DNA of 64,000 bases from positions 1-64,000 of the forward strand of contig JASUTE010000006.1 in the NCBI GenBank assembly GCA_030445745.1. Direction: 5' to 3'. Made by a program: the position numbers and the translations under genes. Numbering within the stretch: the first letter of the stretch is position 1; every line of letters begins with the position of its first letter. This DNA comes from Candidatus Cloacimonadota bacterium. Lineage in GTDB: Bacteria; Cloacimonadota; Cloacimonadia; Cloacimonadales; TCS61. This document shows positions 51,147-60,807 of the stretch, in pieces. A model generated the notes under the pieces. That model was not told where the DNA came from. It did no database searches and was given only the letters and a program-made list of their open reading frames with translations.

Positions 51147-52733
51147 ATGAAAAACACAAAATTTAGAACATTCTTGATCATCGCTGTTCTACTGGTTACA
51201 GTTTATTTTATAGCACCTTTAGTGATTCCTGATTTACCATCATTCTGGACAGAAAAGCGCTTGAAGCTGGGTCTGGACTTGCAAGGTGGATCACAAATTC
51301 TTTTGGAAGTAGATTATTCCGATCTTAAAATACCCCAGAAGGAAAAGGAAGAAGCAGTAAAAAGTGCACTGCAGATCATTCGCAATCGTATCGACCAATT
51401 TGGTGTGGCTGAACCCTCTATCCAAAGAGTAGGCGATAACCGCATAATTGTGCAGTTACCGGGTCTGAAAGATCCTAGCCGTGCCAGGGATTTAATTGGT
51501 AAAACAGCGTTATTGGAATTTAAATTAGTAGCAGATTCCGACAAAATTCAAACTACTTACGAGCAATTGAACGAGTATTTGGATAAAAATATTGAACAAT
51601 ATGATTATCTTCAAGAATTTGCCTTGGAATCAGACGCTGCTGCAAACATTTTGGATGAAACCGAAACGGAAGAAGAAACTACAAATGAAATCTTTACCCA
51701 GCTAATAAGTCACGAAGGCATGGTAGGTACAATTTCCTATGAAAATATTCCTAAATTGAAAAAGCTGTTAGAAGATGAAAAGTTCCAGGAACAAATTCCG
51801 GCTGGATTACAGATTGCTTTGGGTAAAGAAAATACTAAAGATCCATATGCACCCCGTCCAGTGTATGTTTTACACAGTGAGGCAGAGCTAACAGGTAAAT
51901 ATCTGGAAAATGCCAATGTAAAAATAGGCCAAGGCTACACGCCACAAGATAAGGGTCCTTACGTGGTACTTAACTTCAATAACACCGGTGCCAAGAAATT
52001 TGCTAATGTAACAGGCCAAAATATCAAGAAACGTCTGGCGATAGTTCTGGATGATGTGGTTTATGTGGCGCCTACAATTCAAGATAAAATTCCTAGCGGC
52101 CAAGCTCGGATAACTGGTAATTTCACTCTGGAAGAATGCCAGGACTTGGTAATTGTATTGAATGCGGGTAACCTACCAGCTCCAGTTAAAATTGTAGAAG
52201 AGCGTACTGTGGGGCCAACTTTAGGTTCCGATAGTATTCAGGCTGGAATAACTGCTGCCGTAATTGGTATGGCAATAGTTGTTCTATTCATGATTATTTA
52301 TTACGGTTTGTCTGGTTTTCTGGCAGATTTAGCTGTTTTGGTTAATATCGGAATAGTTTTGGCAGTGCTTACATTGTTTGGCGCTACTCTTACCATGCCG
52401 GGTATTGCTGGTATGATCCTTACTATTGGTATGGCGGTGGATGCTAATGTACTTATCTTCGAGCGTATACGCGAGGAATTAAAATCTGGTAAAACTGTTA
52501 GATCAGCTGTAGATTCTGGTTTCGATAGAGCTTTGGTGACAATTTTGGATGCTAATATCACAACTTTGATTACGGCTTTAGTTCTTTATCAATTTGGGAC
52601 TGGACCTATTCGTGGATTCGCTGTTACTCTCTCTATAGGTATAGTTGGCTCAATGTTCGTAGCATTGGTTCTGCTAAAAGCGATGTACGATGGTTTTGTT
52701 ACAAATGTAAATAGAACCAAGCTGAGTATTTAG
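51147..52733 (+). CDS. secD: Protein translocase subunit SecD
   Basis: 528 residues. Membrane span 7-25, then the conserved LKLGLDLQGGSQILLEVDYS, IIRNRIDQFGVAEPSIQRVG, NRIIVQLPGLKDPSRARDLI; periplasmic P1 region to about 345; five further spans, with GLSGFLADLAVLVNIG, TLTMPGIAGMILTIGMAVDA, NVLIFERIREELKSG. Uses the proton gradient to help pull secreted proteins through SecYEG. GGAG lies upstream, and secF follows after eight bases. Confidence 0.97.
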   Translation: MKNTKFRTFLIIAVLLVTVYFIAPLVIPDLPSFWTEKRLKLGLDLQGGSQILLEVDYSDLKIPQKEKEEAVKSALQIIRNRIDQFGVAEPSIQRVGDNRIIVQLPGLKDPSRARDLIGKTALLEFKLVADSDKIQTTYEQLNEYLDKNIEQYDYLQEFALESDAAANILDETETEEETTNEIFTQLISHEGMVGTISYENIPKLKKLLEDEKFQEQIPAGLQIALGKENTKDPYAPRPVYVLHSEAELTGKYLENANVKIGQGYTPQDKGPYVVLNFNNTGAKKFANVTGQNIKKRLAIVLDDVVYVAPTIQDKIPSGQARITGNFTLEECQDLVIVLNAGNLPAPVKIVEERTVGPTLGSDSIQAGITAAVIGMAIVVLFMIIYYGLSGFLADLAVLVNIGIVLAVLTLFGATLTMPGIAGMILTIGMAVDANVLIFERIREELKSGKTVRSAVDSGFDRALVTILDANITTLITALVLYQFGTGPIRGFAVTLSIGIVGSMFVALVLLKAMYDGFVTNVNRTKLSI

Positions 52734-52741
52734 GAGGACTC

Positions 52742-53704
52742 ATGAGATTTTTTGGAGATACAAATATAGATTTTATTGGAAAAAGGAAAATAGCTTTTGT
52801 TGTGTCTATAACCCTGATCTTACTCAGCGTTATATTTTTAATAGTGAATAAAGGTTTAAATTACAGCATCGATTTTACTGGCGGAGTTTCTTTGGAATTA
52901 GACCTCACTCCTAATACGCCCCAAGCAGAGCACATTGATATACAACAAATTAGAGATTTGATGGTGCAAAATGGTTATGAAGATATAGAAATACAAACTA
53001 TTAGCACTAGAAGCGAAACCCAAACAGAAGGCCGTGATATAGTTCTTCTGAAAACCAAAGCCTCTAGCAAAAATGCTGCAGAAATTGTGGATATTATTCG
53101 CACTGCTTTCCCTAACAATGTAGAAGAGGGTAACTTCATTCGTCTCCAGGAAGAAGTTGGCCCTAGAATCGGTGAAGAACTGAGAGAAAAAGCAATTTTG
53201 GCAATTTTCTGGGCGTTAGTAGGTATTATTATCTATATCTGGTGGCGATTTGAATTTACCTTTGGCATAACCGCAGTTATTGCTCTTTTCCATGATATAC
53301 TAATCACTTTGGGTGTGTTCGTAATTACTGGTAGAGAGTTAAGCTTAACTATCGTGGCTGCATTACTTACCATTGTTGGTTATTCTTTGAACGACACTAT
53401 TGTTGTGTTCGACCGTATTCGCGAAGATTTAAAGATATATCGACGTGAAACCTATAGTAGCGTGATTAACCATAGTATAAATGAAACACTCAGTCGTACC
53501 ATAATTACATCGCTTACTACACTTGTAGTGGTGTTAAGTTTGTACATATTTGGTGGAACTGTAATTCATGATTTTGCTTTCGCACTACTTGTTGGTGTGC
53601 TGGTAGGTACTTACTCATCAATATTTGTGGCTAGCCCACTTTTGGTAGAACATTTTATAAGAAGAGATAAAAAACGCGGTATAACTAAACGCAAAAAGAG
53701 ATAA
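52742..53704 (+). CDS. secF: Protein translocase subunit SecF
   Basis: 320 residues, TAGGAGG upstream. Six membrane spans; GLNYSIDFTGGVSLELDL after the first span, EEVGPRIGEELREKAILAIF, LFHDILITLGVFVITGREL, AALLTIVGYSLNDTIVVFDR, IREDLKIYRRET and NETLSRTIITSLTTLVVVLS, all family signatures. Works with SecD. Basic C-terminal tail. A terminator follows. Confidence 0.97.
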   Translation: MRFFGDTNIDFIGKRKIAFVVSITLILLSVIFLIVNKGLNYSIDFTGGVSLELDLTPNTPQAEHIDIQQIRDLMVQNGYEDIEIQTISTRSETQTEGRDIVLLKTKASSKNAAEIVDIIRTAFPNNVEEGNFIRLQEEVGPRIGEELREKAILAIFWALVGIIIYIWWRFEFTFGITAVIALFHDILITLGVFVITGRELSLTIVAALLTIVGYSLNDTIVVFDRIREDLKIYRRETYSSVINHSINETLSRTIITSLTTLVVVLSLYIFGGTVIHDFAFALLVGVLVGTYSSIFVASPLLVEHFIRRDKKRGITKRKKR

Positions 53705-53712
53705 AAATAAAT

Positions 53713-53743
53713 AAAAGTCCCGTTTTCTAGCGGGGCTTTTTTT
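53713..53743 (+). terminator. Intrinsic terminator between secF and lpxA
   Basis: AAAAGTCCCG (53713-53722) pairs with CGGGGCTTTT (53731-53740) with one G-T pair and an eight-base loop, then T residues. The upstream arm is preceded by A-rich sequence, so it may also act for the convergent lipid A operon, whose last stop codon (53742-53744) touches it. Confidence 0.85.
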
Positions 53744-54518
53744 ATTTACCTCGAGCTATTCCCCGTTCCGAAAGATCAACAAAATCTACAAATATTTTCT
53801 GCTCTTTGGTTAAGTTTTGTTTTTTGGCTATATGCAAAGCCTGAGTACGATTTAAGTTTGATTTATAAAATAGTTTATAGATACTTTTCAATGCAGAAAT
53901 TACTTCTTTGGGGAAACCTTTCCTTTGCAGGCCGATTGTGTTCAATCCTGCTAGTCTGTAAGGGAACCCGCTTCCACGAGTATAAGGTGGTACATCTTTT
54001 TTGATTCCTGATTTTCCACCCACAAAAGCGTATTGACCAATTTTTACAAACTGGTGTAAAGCTGTCATTCCACCGATGGTTACATTATTGTGGATATGAA
54101 TGTGGCCAGCTAACTGTACAGAATTTGCGATAATGATATTATCTGCAAGCTGGCAGTTATGTGCTACGTGTGAATATGCCATAAGCAAGCAATTAGAGCC
54201 AATTCTAGTGGGTTCGTCCATGGTAGCAGATATATTCACAGTAGCAAATTCGCGAAAGGTGTTATTATCTCCAATTATCAGTTTTGTAGGGTCATTTTTG
54301 TATTTCAAGTCTTGCGGAATTGTTCCGATTACAGCAGAATGGAAAAACCGATTGTTTTTTCCTATGCTGGTGTGTCCTTCCATAAAAACATTAGACTGCA
54401 AATAACAACCATCACCTAAGCTAACATTGCTGCCAATATAGCAATTTGGTCCAATAAAAACATCTTTGCCTATTTTTGCATTCTTATCTACTAAAGCGGT
54501 AGGATGAATCTTTTTCAT
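53742..54518 (-). CDS. lpxA: UDP-N-acetylglucosamine acyltransferase
   Basis: 258 residues. Left-handed beta-helix of hexapeptide repeats (IHPTALVDKNAKIGKDVFIG, SNVSLGDGCYLQSNVFMEGH), catalytic AYSHVAHNCQLADN (the His of SHVAHN), NIIIANSVQLAGH and the helical tail GLQRKGFPKEVISALKSIYK. Adds the 3-hydroxyacyl chain to UDP-GlcNAc, the first step of lipid A synthesis. Last gene of the minus-strand operon; seven bases after the lpxC/fabZ gene. Confidence 0.97.
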   Translation of the reverse strand: MKKIHPTALVDKNAKIGKDVFIGPNCYIGSNVSLGDGCYLQSNVFMEGHTSIGKNNRFFHSAVIGTIPQDLKYKNDPTKLIIGDNNTFREFATVNISATMDEPTRIGSNCLLMAYSHVAHNCQLADNIIIANSVQLAGHIHIHNNVTIGGMTALHQFVKIGQYAFVGGKSGIKKDVPPYTRGSGFPYRLAGLNTIGLQRKGFPKEVISALKSIYKLFYKSNLNRTQALHIAKKQNLTKEQKIFVDFVDLSERGIARGK

Positions 54519-54525
54519 AATAAAC

Positions 54526-55917
54526 CTATTTTTTCATAACTTTGGCCATGAAATCGCCTTCGCAAACCTTTTTATTTTCTACATAGGCATCACCATGCAT
54601 CTTAGCCAAACTTCTTTTCATCGATATAACTTTGAGCTCAAAGCGCAAAGTATCGCCAGGCTGTACTGGCGTGCGGAATTTTACATTGTCTATAGAGGCA
54701 AAATATGCCATATAATCTTGTGGATTTTCCAAGGCGTTTAAAAGCATTATACCACCTGTTTGTGCCATTGCTTCCACAATTAAAACTCCCGGCATTATAG
54801 GATGATCAGGAAAATGACCTTGGAAAAAGGGCTCGTTCATGGTCACATTTTTTATTCCAACAATACTATCGCCAGCATTGAATTCTATTATTTTATCCAC
54901 CAACAAAAAAGGATAGCGATGTGGTAGTATTTTTTGAATAGCATTGGTATCGAAAACTATATTTTTGGTCTTTTTTCTTTGATAAATTTTTTGTAATTCC
55001 TGCTTTTTATGAATCATGCGCAATTTTTTTACCAATTCTACATTGGTTTTATGACCAGAGCGTGCTGCTAGAATATGTCCTTTTATTGGTATTCTTAGCA
55101 GGGCAATATCTCCGATTAGATCAACTACTTTATGGCGCACAAATTCATTGTAATATCGCAGAGGAGTATTGTTTATAAGACCTTGCTTAGTTATTTTTAT
55201 CTCATCTTTGTAATTAAATATTTTTTTCAGCTTATCCAATTCTTCTTTGGATGTATCGGGGTCGGCAACTACAAGAGCATTTTGCAGTGAACCGCCTTTT
55301 ATTAAGCCAGCTTCTTTTAGTTGTAATATTTCGTGTAGGAAGCAGAAAGTTCTAGCAGAAGCAAACTCTTTTTCAAATACTTCTAAAGATGGCATCCAAG
55401 TATATTCAGTCCCCAAAGCTTTTTGCTTATAATCTACCATAAAAGTAATTTTAAGACTATCGGAAGGTACGATAACAATATCTACATTATCTGCCGGAGA
55501 AGAGAAAGATATCGCTTCATCTAATTCCATATATTCTCGTTCCGCATCTTGTTTTTTTATACCTGCTTTTTTTAAAAGTTCCAAAAATACTATAGCACTA
55601 CCATCTGCCACGGGTGCTTCTGGGCCATTTATCTCTATACGAAGATTATCGATGTTCAACCCTTTCACAGCCGCTAACACATGTTCTATGGTGGCTACGG
55701 AGGCACCTTTAATACCAATAGTAGTTCCTCGTGAAATATCGATAACATGGTCGATATCGGCAGGAATCTCGGGTTTGTTTTTTAAGTCAGTGCGTACAAA
55801 AACAATGCCATCATCTTTTCCCGCTGGTTTAAACGTTATTGTGGCGATTTTTCCTAAATGCAATCCAATTCCTGTATAGCTTACCTCTTTTTTGATCGTC
55901 TGTTTCCATTCTTTCAT
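54526..55917 (-). CDS. Bifunctional LpxC deacetylase / FabZ dehydratase
   Basis: 463 residues from ATG 55917, chosen for the four-base overlap with lpxD and the [20 protein letters not shown] start typical of LpxC. Residues 1-290: zinc-dependent LpxC with [37 protein letters not shown], and [16 protein letters not shown] (metal histidines and Asp). Residues 315-463: FabZ with [37 protein letters not shown] (catalytic His and Glu). It links lipid A deacetylation to removal of water from 3-hydroxyacyl-ACP, the pool both pathways share. This fusion is known from Bacteroidota, Chlorobi and relatives, supporting an FCB-group origin. Confidence 0.97.
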   Translation of the reverse strand: MKEWKQTIKKEVSYTGIGLHLGKIATITFKPAGKDDGIVFVRTDLKNKPEIPADIDHVIDISRGTTIGIKGASVATIEHVLAAVKGLNIDNLRIEINGPEAPVADGSAIVFLELLKKAGIKKQDAEREYMELDEAISFSSPADNVDIVIVPSDSLKITFMVDYKQKALGTEYTWMPSLEVFEKEFASARTFCFLHEILQLKEAGLIKGGSLQNALVVADPDTSKEELDKLKKIFNYKDEIKITKQGLINNTPLRYYNEFVRHKVVDLIGDIALLRIPIKGHILAARSGHKTNVELVKKLRMIHKKQELQKIYQRKKTKNIVFDTNAIQKILPHRYPFLLVDKIIEFNAGDSIVGIKNVTMNEPFFQGHFPDHPIMPGVLIVEAMAQTGGIMLLNALENPQDYMAYFASIDNVKFRTPVQPGDTLRFELKVISMKRSLAKMHGDAYVENKKVCEGDFMAKVMKK

Positions 55918-56951
55918 TTTTCTACCTTTATCTTTTTTATTTTTTTTAATAATTTGGGTAATTGGCGCTGGGCAATACAAATTCTCTTCTGTAGGCCAGC
56001 ATCAATAGCCGGTGTTCCAAAATATTTGGCATTCTCAGGGACATCTTTGGATATACCAGATTGTGCTCCTATCATTGCTCCGTCGTGTATCTTCAGGTGC
56101 CCAGCTACACCAACTTGGCCAGCTAAATAGACTCTGTCGCCAATTTCAGTGCTGCCAGCCAAACCCACCTGAGCGCAAATTATGGAATATTTCCCAATTT
56201 TGCAATTATGACCAATTTGAACCAAATTATCTATCTTGGTACCTTCACCGATTACGGTTGAACCAATTGTACTTCTATCTATAGTTGTGTTAGCGCCAAT
56301 TTCCACATCGGAATGGATAACAACATTTCCTACCTGAGGAATTTTTTGTTGTTTACCTTCGTGGAATAGATAACCAAAACCATCGGCTCCGATAACGCAA
56401 CCAGAATGAATAATAACATTATCTTTTAATATCGTGTTTTCATATAAATTTACATTGGGAAAGAGATGGCAATTCTTACCTAAGCGACTGTTTTTTCCAA
56501 TAAAAGAGTTAGCTTCAATTTTGCAATTACTGCCAATTTCAACCTCTGCAGCGATTACCACATTTTGGCCAATCCATACGTTTTTGCCAAGTTTAGCAGA
56601 ATTGGAAACAGAAGCTGAGCTGGCTTGATAGGCAGTTTGTTGGGGAGCGTTTAATTGTTGCCAAGTTTTCACCAGCATCATGAATTTCACATAGGGCTTG
56701 TCGGTAAGAATTAAATTGGTATTTGGTTTTTGGGAAATATCGAAAGAAGGAGGAACCAGTACTAAACCGGCTTTTGATTTTTTAAGTGCATCCAAAAATT
56801 TTTTATTTTCAAAGAAACAAACCGAATGCGCATTTGCTTCATCTAGCTCGGCTACGTTATTTAATATTACTTTTTTATCACGGATAACCTCCTGTCCGGG
56901 CAGACGGGAGGTTATTTGATTTATTTTAAGCTCTTTTGGGAACTGTTTCAT
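55914..56951 (-). CDS. lpxD: UDP-3-O-(3-hydroxymyristoyl)glucosamine N-acyltransferase
   Basis: 345 residues. N-terminal uridine-binding domain about 1-105 ([31 protein letters not shown]), then a left-handed helix: [80 protein letters not shown] and [20 protein letters not shown] with the catalytic His of IGHN. Adds the second acyl chain in lipid A synthesis. Overlaps lpxC/fabZ by four bases and starts three bases after the Skp-like gene. Confidence 0.96.
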   Translation of the reverse strand: MKQFPKELKINQITSRLPGQEVIRDKKVILNNVAELDEANAHSVCFFENKKFLDALKKSKAGLVLVPPSFDISQKPNTNLILTDKPYVKFMMLVKTWQQLNAPQQTAYQASSASVSNSAKLGKNVWIGQNVVIAAEVEIGSNCKIEANSFIGKNSRLGKNCHLFPNVNLYENTILKDNVIIHSGCVIGADGFGYLFHEGKQQKIPQVGNVVIHSDVEIGANTTIDRSTIGSTVIGEGTKIDNLVQIGHNCKIGKYSIICAQVGLAGSTEIGDRVYLAGQVGVAGHLKIHDGAMIGAQSGISKDVPENAKYFGTPAIDAGLQKRICIAQRQLPKLLKKIKKIKVEK

Positions 56952-56954
56952 CGT

Positions 56955-57476
56955 TTATTCTACAGTTTTGTTCATCTCTTCTATAACTTGGTCGGTAATG
57001 TCTAATTTTGGTTTGGCATATCTTACAGCGCCAGAGGCAACGTCTAACACCATATCGTAGTTGTTTTCTATAGCTACGGTTTCAATCACGTCACGCAATT
57101 TTTCTAAGATTGGTTCCAAAAGTTCGGCATTTCTTTGCATAGCGAGACCTTGATTACCATAAATTTCTTGGATCTTTTGTTGCCGCTTTTCCAATAGTTG
57201 GTTAATTTTTTCCTGTGCTTCTGCTTTACCAGATTCTGTTAAAATCATCTTTTTACTTTCATATTCGGAATTAAGTTTGTCTATCTGTTCTTCCAAATCG
57301 GCTATTTCCTCATCCCACTCTTTTTGTTCACTTTGATATAACTGTTGAGCTTCTTGAGTATCAACCGATTCCATCATAATTCTTTCACTATCGATATAAA
57401 CAATGTTGTCTGTTTCAGCATATATAACCGACACAGTGATTATCATCATGATTGCGGTTATTATTAATTTCTTCAT
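56955..57476 (-). CDS. OmpH/Skp-family periplasmic chaperone
   Basis: 173 residues, GGAGG before ATG. Signal peptide about 1-20. VYIDSERIMMESVDTQEAQQ is the OmpH start, followed by a long charged coiled coil (QSEQKEWDEEIADLEEQIDK, KINQLLEKRQQKIQEIYGNQ) and IETVAIENNYDMVLDVASGA. Skp holds unfolded outer-membrane proteins. Leads the lipid A operon, an arrangement common in didermic bacteria. Confidence 0.92.
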   Translation of the reverse strand: MKKLIITAIMMIITVSVIYAETDNIVYIDSERIMMESVDTQEAQQLYQSEQKEWDEEIADLEEQIDKLNSEYESKKMILTESGKAEAQEKINQLLEKRQQKIQEIYGNQGLAMQRNAELLEPILEKLRDVIETVAIENNYDMVLDVASGAVRYAKPKLDITDQVIEEMNKTVE

Positions 57477-57653
57477 AATTATTCCTCCAATTAGTTTTTG
57501 ACAAAATCCTTAACCTTTTTCCAATTTTCACATTATAAGTCAATACAAAAATTAAAGCTTATCGGCTAAATTCAGTTAATTTTTCTATTTTCTATCCAAT
57601 TTGTTGACAAATGAGATTAAATTAGAAAATTTTGTTTGTTAAAAGGAGAGGTG

Positions 57654-60600
57654 ATGAAATTAAAAGTTATCCTTGTTCTGGTGCTGTTCACCAGTCTATT
57701 ATATTCCCAGGTAAAAATTTTGGAAAGTCACCAAGATTACTATCTTTTGCAAATTGATTTCACCGATTACACTATTCGGCACAGCAACGAATTTTCTGAA
57801 ATAGAATCTCCAACTTGGTCTTCTGAATCAATAGCTGGTTATCCAAACCTTCCTGTAGAAGAACTCAAATTCATAGTTCCAGCTAATGGCAGGTTGGAAG
57901 TAAATATAATTTCCCAAGAAAATAAAAGAATTCAACTAAATAAACCGATAGTGCCAGTTCCTTTTTACAACGAGTTTACCAAAAACTATGATTTTGTTAT
58001 TAACAAAGAATTTTATAGGAAAAGACCAGCAGTAATTAGTGGGGAAAGGCAAAGATTCAGAATTTATAATTTTATACCAGTACAAATTTGGCCGGTTCAG
58101 CTCTTAGAATCGGCGGTAAACATCAATGAAAAAATGCTTATTGAAGTTAAGATTAGTGGTGATTTTAGTAATAAAAAGTTCATTTCCAACAATTTAAAAG
58201 ACTTATATGCGGAGATGTTTTTTAATTATGAAAGCAACCATATGTTGGCAAGTAGGCCGCAAAATGAAATTAGTCATATGCCGTTCTCCCAGGCCGATTT
58301 TTGGTATAAATTGGAATTTAGGTCACCAGATATTTATTTACTAACCGAAGAGCTTGAAAATTTACCAAACTTTGTGGAGCTACAAACCATAAGGATTTTT
58401 GGCTTCCAGAAAATTAAGGAAGATATTCAGGTGATACAAGTGCCACTGCAGGTAGATAAAGAAGGTGTGGCCTTCTCCACTGAAAACTTAACTGGAAATT
58501 TTGTTTGGCTTACTTTTGGTGGCAGGTTTAATCAAAAATCACCAAGACGAACATTTTCCGAAAATACTGTTTTCCGAAAAATAGATAAATTTCAACAGTT
58601 CGAAGTGAAAGATCTTACCCAACTCAGAGATCAGATCAATTCGATAATCATAACACCACAAGAATTTAGCGATCAAGCAGAACAATTAGCCTCTTTGCAT
58701 GAAGTTAACTTTGATGTTAATACCTTAGTTGTGCAGCAGCAGTCTATTTTTGACCAATATGGCCAAGTGCCACGGGCTATAAAAAACTACTTACAAGAGA
58801 TATATGAACAACCAGAAGGAGAAAATTTAATTAGCGTAATTCTTTTAGGAGCTGGTACCCGAAATTGGGAAGTAGCATCACCTAAGAACCGCATTATAAC
58901 CTTTAATGGGAAAGATGATAATTTTGTCTCCTTCTATAGCAGTTATCCCGAACTGGCTATTAGCCGTATTCCGGTGCAAACTACCGAGAAGCTTAATCTT
59001 ATTTTAGATAGGATCAAAGCTTATATAGAGTCTCCAAATTTGGGTTGGTGGCGGAACAAAGTATTGCTAACAGCCGATGATGAGCATAAAGGTGAAGGAT
59101 TGGAAGGTACGGGGACATCGGATTTTAATCACACGCTAAAATGCGAGGAAACAGCTGCTATAATTCGCGATTATGTACAAACAGAAAAAGTTTATGGCAT
59201 CGAATACAATTTCGATGAATACAACAATAAGCCAGATGCTCGCCAGGCGATAGTTGATAAGATTAATGAGGGCTGCCTAATTTGGTATTATATAGGTCAT
59301 GGAGATGAAGATGTATTGGGCGATGAAGAGTATTTTAATGGTTCTCAACATTTACGACAGCTACAAAACCAGGATATGCTTAATCTTTTTATTGCAGGCT
59401 CTTGTAGTGTGGGGAAGTACGATGAGTTGAACTATGATTGCCTCGCAGAAAAAATACTTTTTCAAGAAAATGGAGGCTCTATAGCCTCTATCGCAGCCAG
59501 CCGCGGTAGTAATCCTGGTTCGAATGCCGAACTATTTAATAGATTTATGGAGCAGGCAATAATAGATAGAAGAAATGTGGGAATTTCACTTTGGCGAGCA
59601 AAACTCGAGTCCAAATCTCGTTCCATCTATAACGACACGCTTTATCATCTTTTTGGAGATATCTATCTGCCAATACTACCACCACAAGTTACAGGCGAAA
59701 TAGTAGGACTACCCGATAGTGTATTAGTCAAACAAACAGTTGATTTTACTGGTAATTTTTCACAGCCACAGTTAACTGGTACTGGAATCGGCAAAGTTTA
59801 CGATTCCAGCTCCTGGATTACTTATACCAATGTAATTCCTCCGGATACTACGGAGTATACCGTAACGTATCTACGCAAAGGCAATAGTATCTATAATGCC
59901 AATATCAGTGTTGAGCAAGGTGAATTTTCTGGAGAGTTTATTGTACCTGTTGGTGCAAATGATGGTGATATGGGCTTAGTAGCGGCTTATTATGCCGATG
60001 AAGTAAATCATCGAGATTATGTTAGTTATTACAACTCTTTGAATTTTAAACCACAGTCTGTGGATGGCGAAAGTGAAAATCCGCCTCAGATACAATTATG
60101 GTTAGATTCCAAAAAATTTGCCAGCGGCGATTATGTTTCTACCAATCCAATTTTAATTGCGCATATACAGGATGAGAACGGAATTAATATTTCGGGCGCT
60201 CCTGGCCGCAAGATACTAGCACTTTTAGATAGAAGTGATAATCCAGAAAATCTTTTTGATGTTACACCTGGTTTTATTTATGCTACCGATTCCCATACAG
60301 AAGGAGAATTGAGCTGGCAGCTTTATGACCTTGAACCAGGTAAGCATACATTGCAGCTTTTAGTATACGATAACTTTGGCAATTCATCATTGGCGGAGGC
60401 TGAGTTCTTCGCTCAGGAGTCCAATAAAATAACTATTCGTGATATGCTGGTTTATCCAAATCCAATCAAAAAGGATGGTTACTTCACCTTTGTGGTTACC
60501 GAGGATTCCGATATCAAAATTTCTATTTATACCATAACCGGTAAGAAAATTAAGACCATAACTAGTAGTGTACAAAAGGGTTATAATCAAATTTATTGGA

Positions 60601-60722
60601 ATGGAAGAGACGCTGATGGCGATAGAATAGCTAATAATACCTATTTTTACAAAATAAGGGCAAAGAAACTTCCTAATGGGAAAAGTACTGAAAAAATAGG
60701 TAAATTAATTATTTCTAAGTAG
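57654..60722 (+). CDS. Gingipain-type C25 cysteine peptidase with C-terminal sorting domain
   Basis: 1022 residues from ATG 57654 (AAGGAGAGG upstream; a TTG 18 bases earlier is less likely). Signal peptide 1-19. Propeptide-like region to about 330. C25 core about 345-700: VILLGAGTRNWEVASPKNRI, AISRIPVQTTEKL, WRNKVLLTADDEH, catalytic H549 (YIGHGDED) and C584 (FIAGSCSVGKYDE). Beta-rich region 690-920, then a sorting-like domain: LVYPNPIKKDGYFTFVVTED, ISIYTITGKKIKTI, GYNQIYWNGRDADGDRIANN and TYFYKIRAKK, the FlgD/type IX pattern. Probably surface-displayed or secreted; could be a PorU-like sortase or a degradative protease. Confidence 0.9.
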   Translation: MKLKVILVLVLFTSLLYSQVKILESHQDYYLLQIDFTDYTIRHSNEFSEIESPTWSSESIAGYPNLPVEELKFIVPANGRLEVNIISQENKRIQLNKPIVPVPFYNEFTKNYDFVINKEFYRKRPAVISGERQRFRIYNFIPVQIWPVQLLESAVNINEKMLIEVKISGDFSNKKFISNNLKDLYAEMFFNYESNHMLASRPQNEISHMPFSQADFWYKLEFRSPDIYLLTEELENLPNFVELQTIRIFGFQKIKEDIQVIQVPLQVDKEGVAFSTENLTGNFVWLTFGGRFNQKSPRRTFSENTVFRKIDKFQQFEVKDLTQLRDQINSIIITPQEFSDQAEQLASLHEVNFDVNTLVVQQQSIFDQYGQVPRAIKNYLQEIYEQPEGENLISVILLGAGTRNWEVASPKNRIITFNGKDDNFVSFYSSYPELAISRIPVQTTEKLNLILDRIKAYIESPNLGWWRNKVLLTADDEHKGEGLEGTGTSDFNHTLKCEETAAIIRDYVQTEKVYGIEYNFDEYNNKPDARQAIVDKINEGCLIWYYIGHGDEDVLGDEEYFNGSQHLRQLQNQDMLNLFIAGSCSVGKYDELNYDCLAEKILFQENGGSIASIAASRGSNPGSNAELFNRFMEQAIIDRRNVGISLWRAKLESKSRSIYNDTLYHLFGDIYLPILPPQVTGEIVGLPDSVLVKQTVDFTGNFSQPQLTGTGIGKVYDSSSWITYTNVIPPDTTEYTVTYLRKGNSIYNANISVEQGEFSGEFIVPVGANDGDMGLVAAYYADEVNHRDYVSYYNSLNFKPQSVDGESENPPQIQLWLDSKKFASGDYVSTNPILIAHIQDENGINISGAPGRKILALLDRSDNPENLFDVTPGFIYATDSHTEGELSWQLYDLEPGKHTLQLLVYDNFGNSSLAEAEFFAQESNKITIRDMLVYPNPIKKDGYFTFVVTEDSDIKISIYTITGKKIKTITSSVQKGYNQIYWNGRDADGDRIANNTYFYKIRAKKLPNGKSTEKIGKLIISK

Positions 60723-60807
60723 TATGTTGACAAGATTAAGGCCTACATTTTTTTGGTAATTTTTATTGAAAAAAAACTAGGAAAATTAATATAAACTGGG
60801 GGAAATA

